From Thermoplasma volcanium GSS1 (GTDB lineage Archaea; Thermoplasmatota; Thermoplasmata; Thermoplasmatales; Thermoplasmataceae), in assembly GCF_000011185.1 (NCBI RefSeq), contig NC_002689.2, positions 1,240,001 through 1,304,000 of the forward strand: a stretch of 64,000 bases of DNA. The letters are read 5' to 3'. Positions 62,262 to 64,000 of the stretch are shown here, piece after piece. The position numbers were made by a program, and so were the translations under genes. Under the pieces are notes generated by a model. The model did not search any database, was not told the DNA's origin, and saw nothing but the letters and a program-made list of their open reading frames with translations. Numbering within the stretch: the first letter of the stretch is position 1; each line of letters starts with the position of its first letter.

Positions 62262-64000
62262 ATGTATGGAATCAACGGCAAGATACTTTGGGTCGACCTG
62301 ACCTCTGAAAAGATATGGGAAGAATCAATTCCAGAAACTATTTACAAAAAATACCTTGGTGGTGTAGGTTTAGGTGCGTACATACTGAACAGGGAAATCA
62401 AAGGCCCGATTGATGCTCTTGGCCCGGATAATGTGCTCGGTTTCGTCACTGGTATTTTTAACAGCCATAACGTTCCATTAGGCGGAAGACTGGAAGTTGT
62501 AGCAAAGTCACCGATGACTGGTACTTGGGGCGATTCAAACTGCGGAGGCAAGTTTGCTCCAGAGCTTAAGAATACAGGATATGACGGCATATTCATCCGC
62601 GGCATAGCAAAGAAACCCGTATATTTGAAAGTGATAGATGATAAGGTTTCAATAGAAGATGCTTCTGCTCTCTGGGGAAAAGATGCTTACGAAACGGAGA
62701 CGGAATTGAAAAAGATAGATCCAAAAGGGCAGGCAATGGTCATCGGTGTTCCTGGGGAGAAGATGATGTACGCGGCCGCAATAATGAACGAATACGGAAG
62801 GGCAGCAGGCAGATCGGGCCTGGCGGCGGTTATGGGTTCCAAAAAGTTGAAGGGAATATTCGTAAGAGGAACAAAGAAAATACAGCCTTACGATGAAAAG
62901 CTGCTCATGGAGACGATAAAGAAGATACAGATTCAGTTCAGAAATTCTATGGATTTAGTTAATCCATGGCACATGTTTGGTACTACACAAATCACAGAAT
63001 CTTCCCATCTAAATGGAGATACACCTATAAAGAACTGGGCCGGAGTAGGCATAGTAGACTTTGGAGAAGATAACGCAAAGAAAATAAGCGGTGAAGAAAT
63101 AAGAAAGGACGTATTGAAATCCTATGGGTGCGCGCAATGCACCCTTGCATGTGGTGGACACGTAAGAAGGGAAACAAGATACGGTAAAGTTGAAGGGCAC
63201 AGGCTTGAGTATGAAGGTACGGGTGCTTTTGGTGGCTTAAATCTTGTTTCTGATCTGGATGCTATGTCCATGAGCTTTGAACTCTGCAACCGCTATGGGC
63301 TTGATATTATAACTACTGGCGCTGTGATAGCTTTTGCCAACGAGTGCTATGAAAAGGGGATACTTACGGAAAATGACGTTGGATTCAAGCTTGGCTTTGG
63401 AAACGCTGATGCAGAGGTAAAGCTAACCGAACTCATAGGAAAAGGAGAAGGGATAGGCCGTATACTTGGGATGGGCCAAAAATATGCTTCAAAAGTGATA
63501 GGCAAGGGAAGTGAACAGTTCGCAATGCATATTGGAGGCCAGGATCTGCCAATGCACGATCCTAGGCTAATGCCATCACTTGGAAACACGTATATCTCTG
63601 ATCCTACACCAGGCAGGCACACAGCAGGAGGCATAGGCTTTAATGAAGGCTTCGAGCTTGTTCTGCCATTTAATCATAGTACATCCAATACGAAGATAGA
63701 AAGGTACCAGTATAACGGTAAAGGGAAGCTTCAACTTTTCGCAGCTGCTGGACAGGAGATCATAAATTCCACAGGTATGTGCATGTTTTCAACGAACATT
63801 TGGCCTAACAGCTATCCGTACAGAGATTTGATAAAGGCCATAACAGGCTGGGACATAAATGAAGATGAATTAATAAAGATTGGTTGGAGGATTCAAGTTA
63901 TTAGGCACATGTTCAATGCAAAGCAAAACGTTAACCAGTATGAGATAAAGCCACCTGGCCGGGTAATGGGATATCCTCCGCTGACAGCGGGACCTACCGC
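62262..64000 (+). CDS. aor: Aldehyde ferredoxin oxidoreductase (5' part; runs off window)
   Basis: About 579 residues of a tungsten/molybdopterin aldehyde oxidoreductase. Cofactor-domain signatures are YGINGKILWVDL at the start, GGVGLGAY, GDSNCGGKFAPELK and GYDGIFIRG. The [4Fe-4S] cysteines begin with CAQCTLAC near residue 290; the fourth lies further on. DPRLMPSLGNTYISDPTPGRH is the second pterin-binding region. It oxidises aldehydes to acids with ferredoxin. A link to glyceraldehyde from the KDG aldolase is possible. A TATA-like GTTAAAATATG lies about 30 nt before ATG 62262. Confidence 0.93.
   Translation, partial: MYGINGKILWVDLTSEKIWEESIPETIYKKYLGGVGLGAYILNREIKGPIDALGPDNVLGFVTGIFNSHNVPLGGRLEVVAKSPMTGTWGDSNCGGKFAPELKNTGYDGIFIRGIAKKPVYLKVIDDKVSIEDASALWGKDAYETETELKKIDPKGQAMVIGVPGEKMMYAAAIMNEYGRAAGRSGLAAVMGSKKLKGIFVRGTKKIQPYDEKLLMETIKKIQIQFRNSMDLVNPWHMFGTTQITESSHLNGDTPIKNWAGVGIVDFGEDNAKKISGEEIRKDVLKSYGCAQCTLACGGHVRRETRYGKVEGHRLEYEGTGAFGGLNLVSDLDAMSMSFELCNRYGLDIITTGAVIAFANECYEKGILTENDVGFKLGFGNADAEVKLTELIGKGEGIGRILGMGQKYASKVIGKGSEQFAMHIGGQDLPMHDPRLMPSLGNTYISDPTPGRHTAGGIGFNEGFELVLPFNHSTSNTKIERYQYNGKGKLQLFAAAGQEIINSTGMCMFSTNIWPNSYPYRDLIKAITGWDINEDELIKIGWRIQVIRHMFNAKQNVNQYEIKPPGRVMGYPPLTAGPT

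Noticed and set aside
1-64000. CRISPR array or cas genes
   Set aside because: No regularly spaced 24-40 bp direct repeats and no Cas-like proteins were seen. The RuvC-type proteins here are TnpB or an archaeal RuvC-fold protein.

Overview
The window is 64 kb of an archaeal chromosome, almost certainly a Thermoplasma (Thermoplasmatales, Euryarchaeota). The markers are archaeal RNA polymerase subunits B, H and K, a euryarchaeal RPA pair plus a short OB-fold SSB, Nep1, Pcc1, prefoldin beta, class I lysyl-tRNA synthetase, sn-glycerol-1-phosphate dehydrogenase, MptA, RibL and AglB. A non-phosphorylative Entner-Doudoroff dehydratase and KDG aldolase fit the same group. The AT-rich composition fits T. 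volcanium better than T. acidophilum; this species call is inference. Genes are tightly packed, often with ATGA, GTGA or TTGA overlaps, and many have a TATA box 20-35 nt before the start.

Layout. 1-3.8 kb: 5' part of rpoB, rpoH, tRNA-Lys and the RPA operon. 3.9-6.2 kb: a solo TnpB gene between two winged-helix genes. 6.4-8.7 kb: pyrophosphatase, tRNA-Val, corrinoid adenosyltransferase, Nep1, tRNA-Cys. 8.7-15.9 kb: a decay island. It holds remnants of a methyltransferase, a DDE transposase, a transporter, an IS256-type transposase, an AhpD/CMD-like gene and a membrane protein, with intact sugar-acid dehydratase, phosphoesterase and Lrp genes between them. 15.9-18.4 kb: a ThDP decarboxylase and D-2-hydroxyacid dehydrogenase pair. 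18.5-26 kb: ChrB-like protein, penicillin-acylase-type hydrolase, a membrane-tethered winged-helix regulator, TPR and GNAT proteins. 26.2-30.4 kb: sulfide:quinone oxidoreductase with DUF1641, ribosomal protein S15, RecJ-like DHH nuclease and a RuvC-fold protein. 30.4-37.4 kb: a 2076-residue AglB and a small tethered partner. 37.5-44.6 kb: Pcc1, prefoldin, MptA, RibL, Ard1-like acetyltransferase, HIT, GfcR-like PRTase, LysRS, MetRS. 44.8-48.1 kb: an amino-acid transporter pseudogene split by an IS607-type element. 48.1-64 kb: rpoK, UPF0179, G1P dehydrogenase, KDG aldolase, metal permease, RNase Z, FAH-family enzyme, ADP-forming acyl-CoA synthetase, an ORF broken by an in-frame TAG, Toprim protein, SSB, DNA ligase, APC permease, and a truncated aldehyde ferredoxin oxidoreductase.

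Metabolically the window suggests a heterotroph that dehydrates sugar acids, cleaves KDG, oxidises aldehydes with ferredoxin, makes ATP through ADP-forming CoA ligation and feeds sulfide electrons to quinones. The most unusual items are the giant AglB extension, the two TnpB loci with terminal hairpins at their stop codons (one with a displaced RuvC glutamate), a Glu-to-Asp change at the ThDP-activating position, an exact 11-bp tandem repeat in the ssb leader, and the in-frame TAG after a well-supported start. I did not find a clearly new multigene defence or metabolic system.
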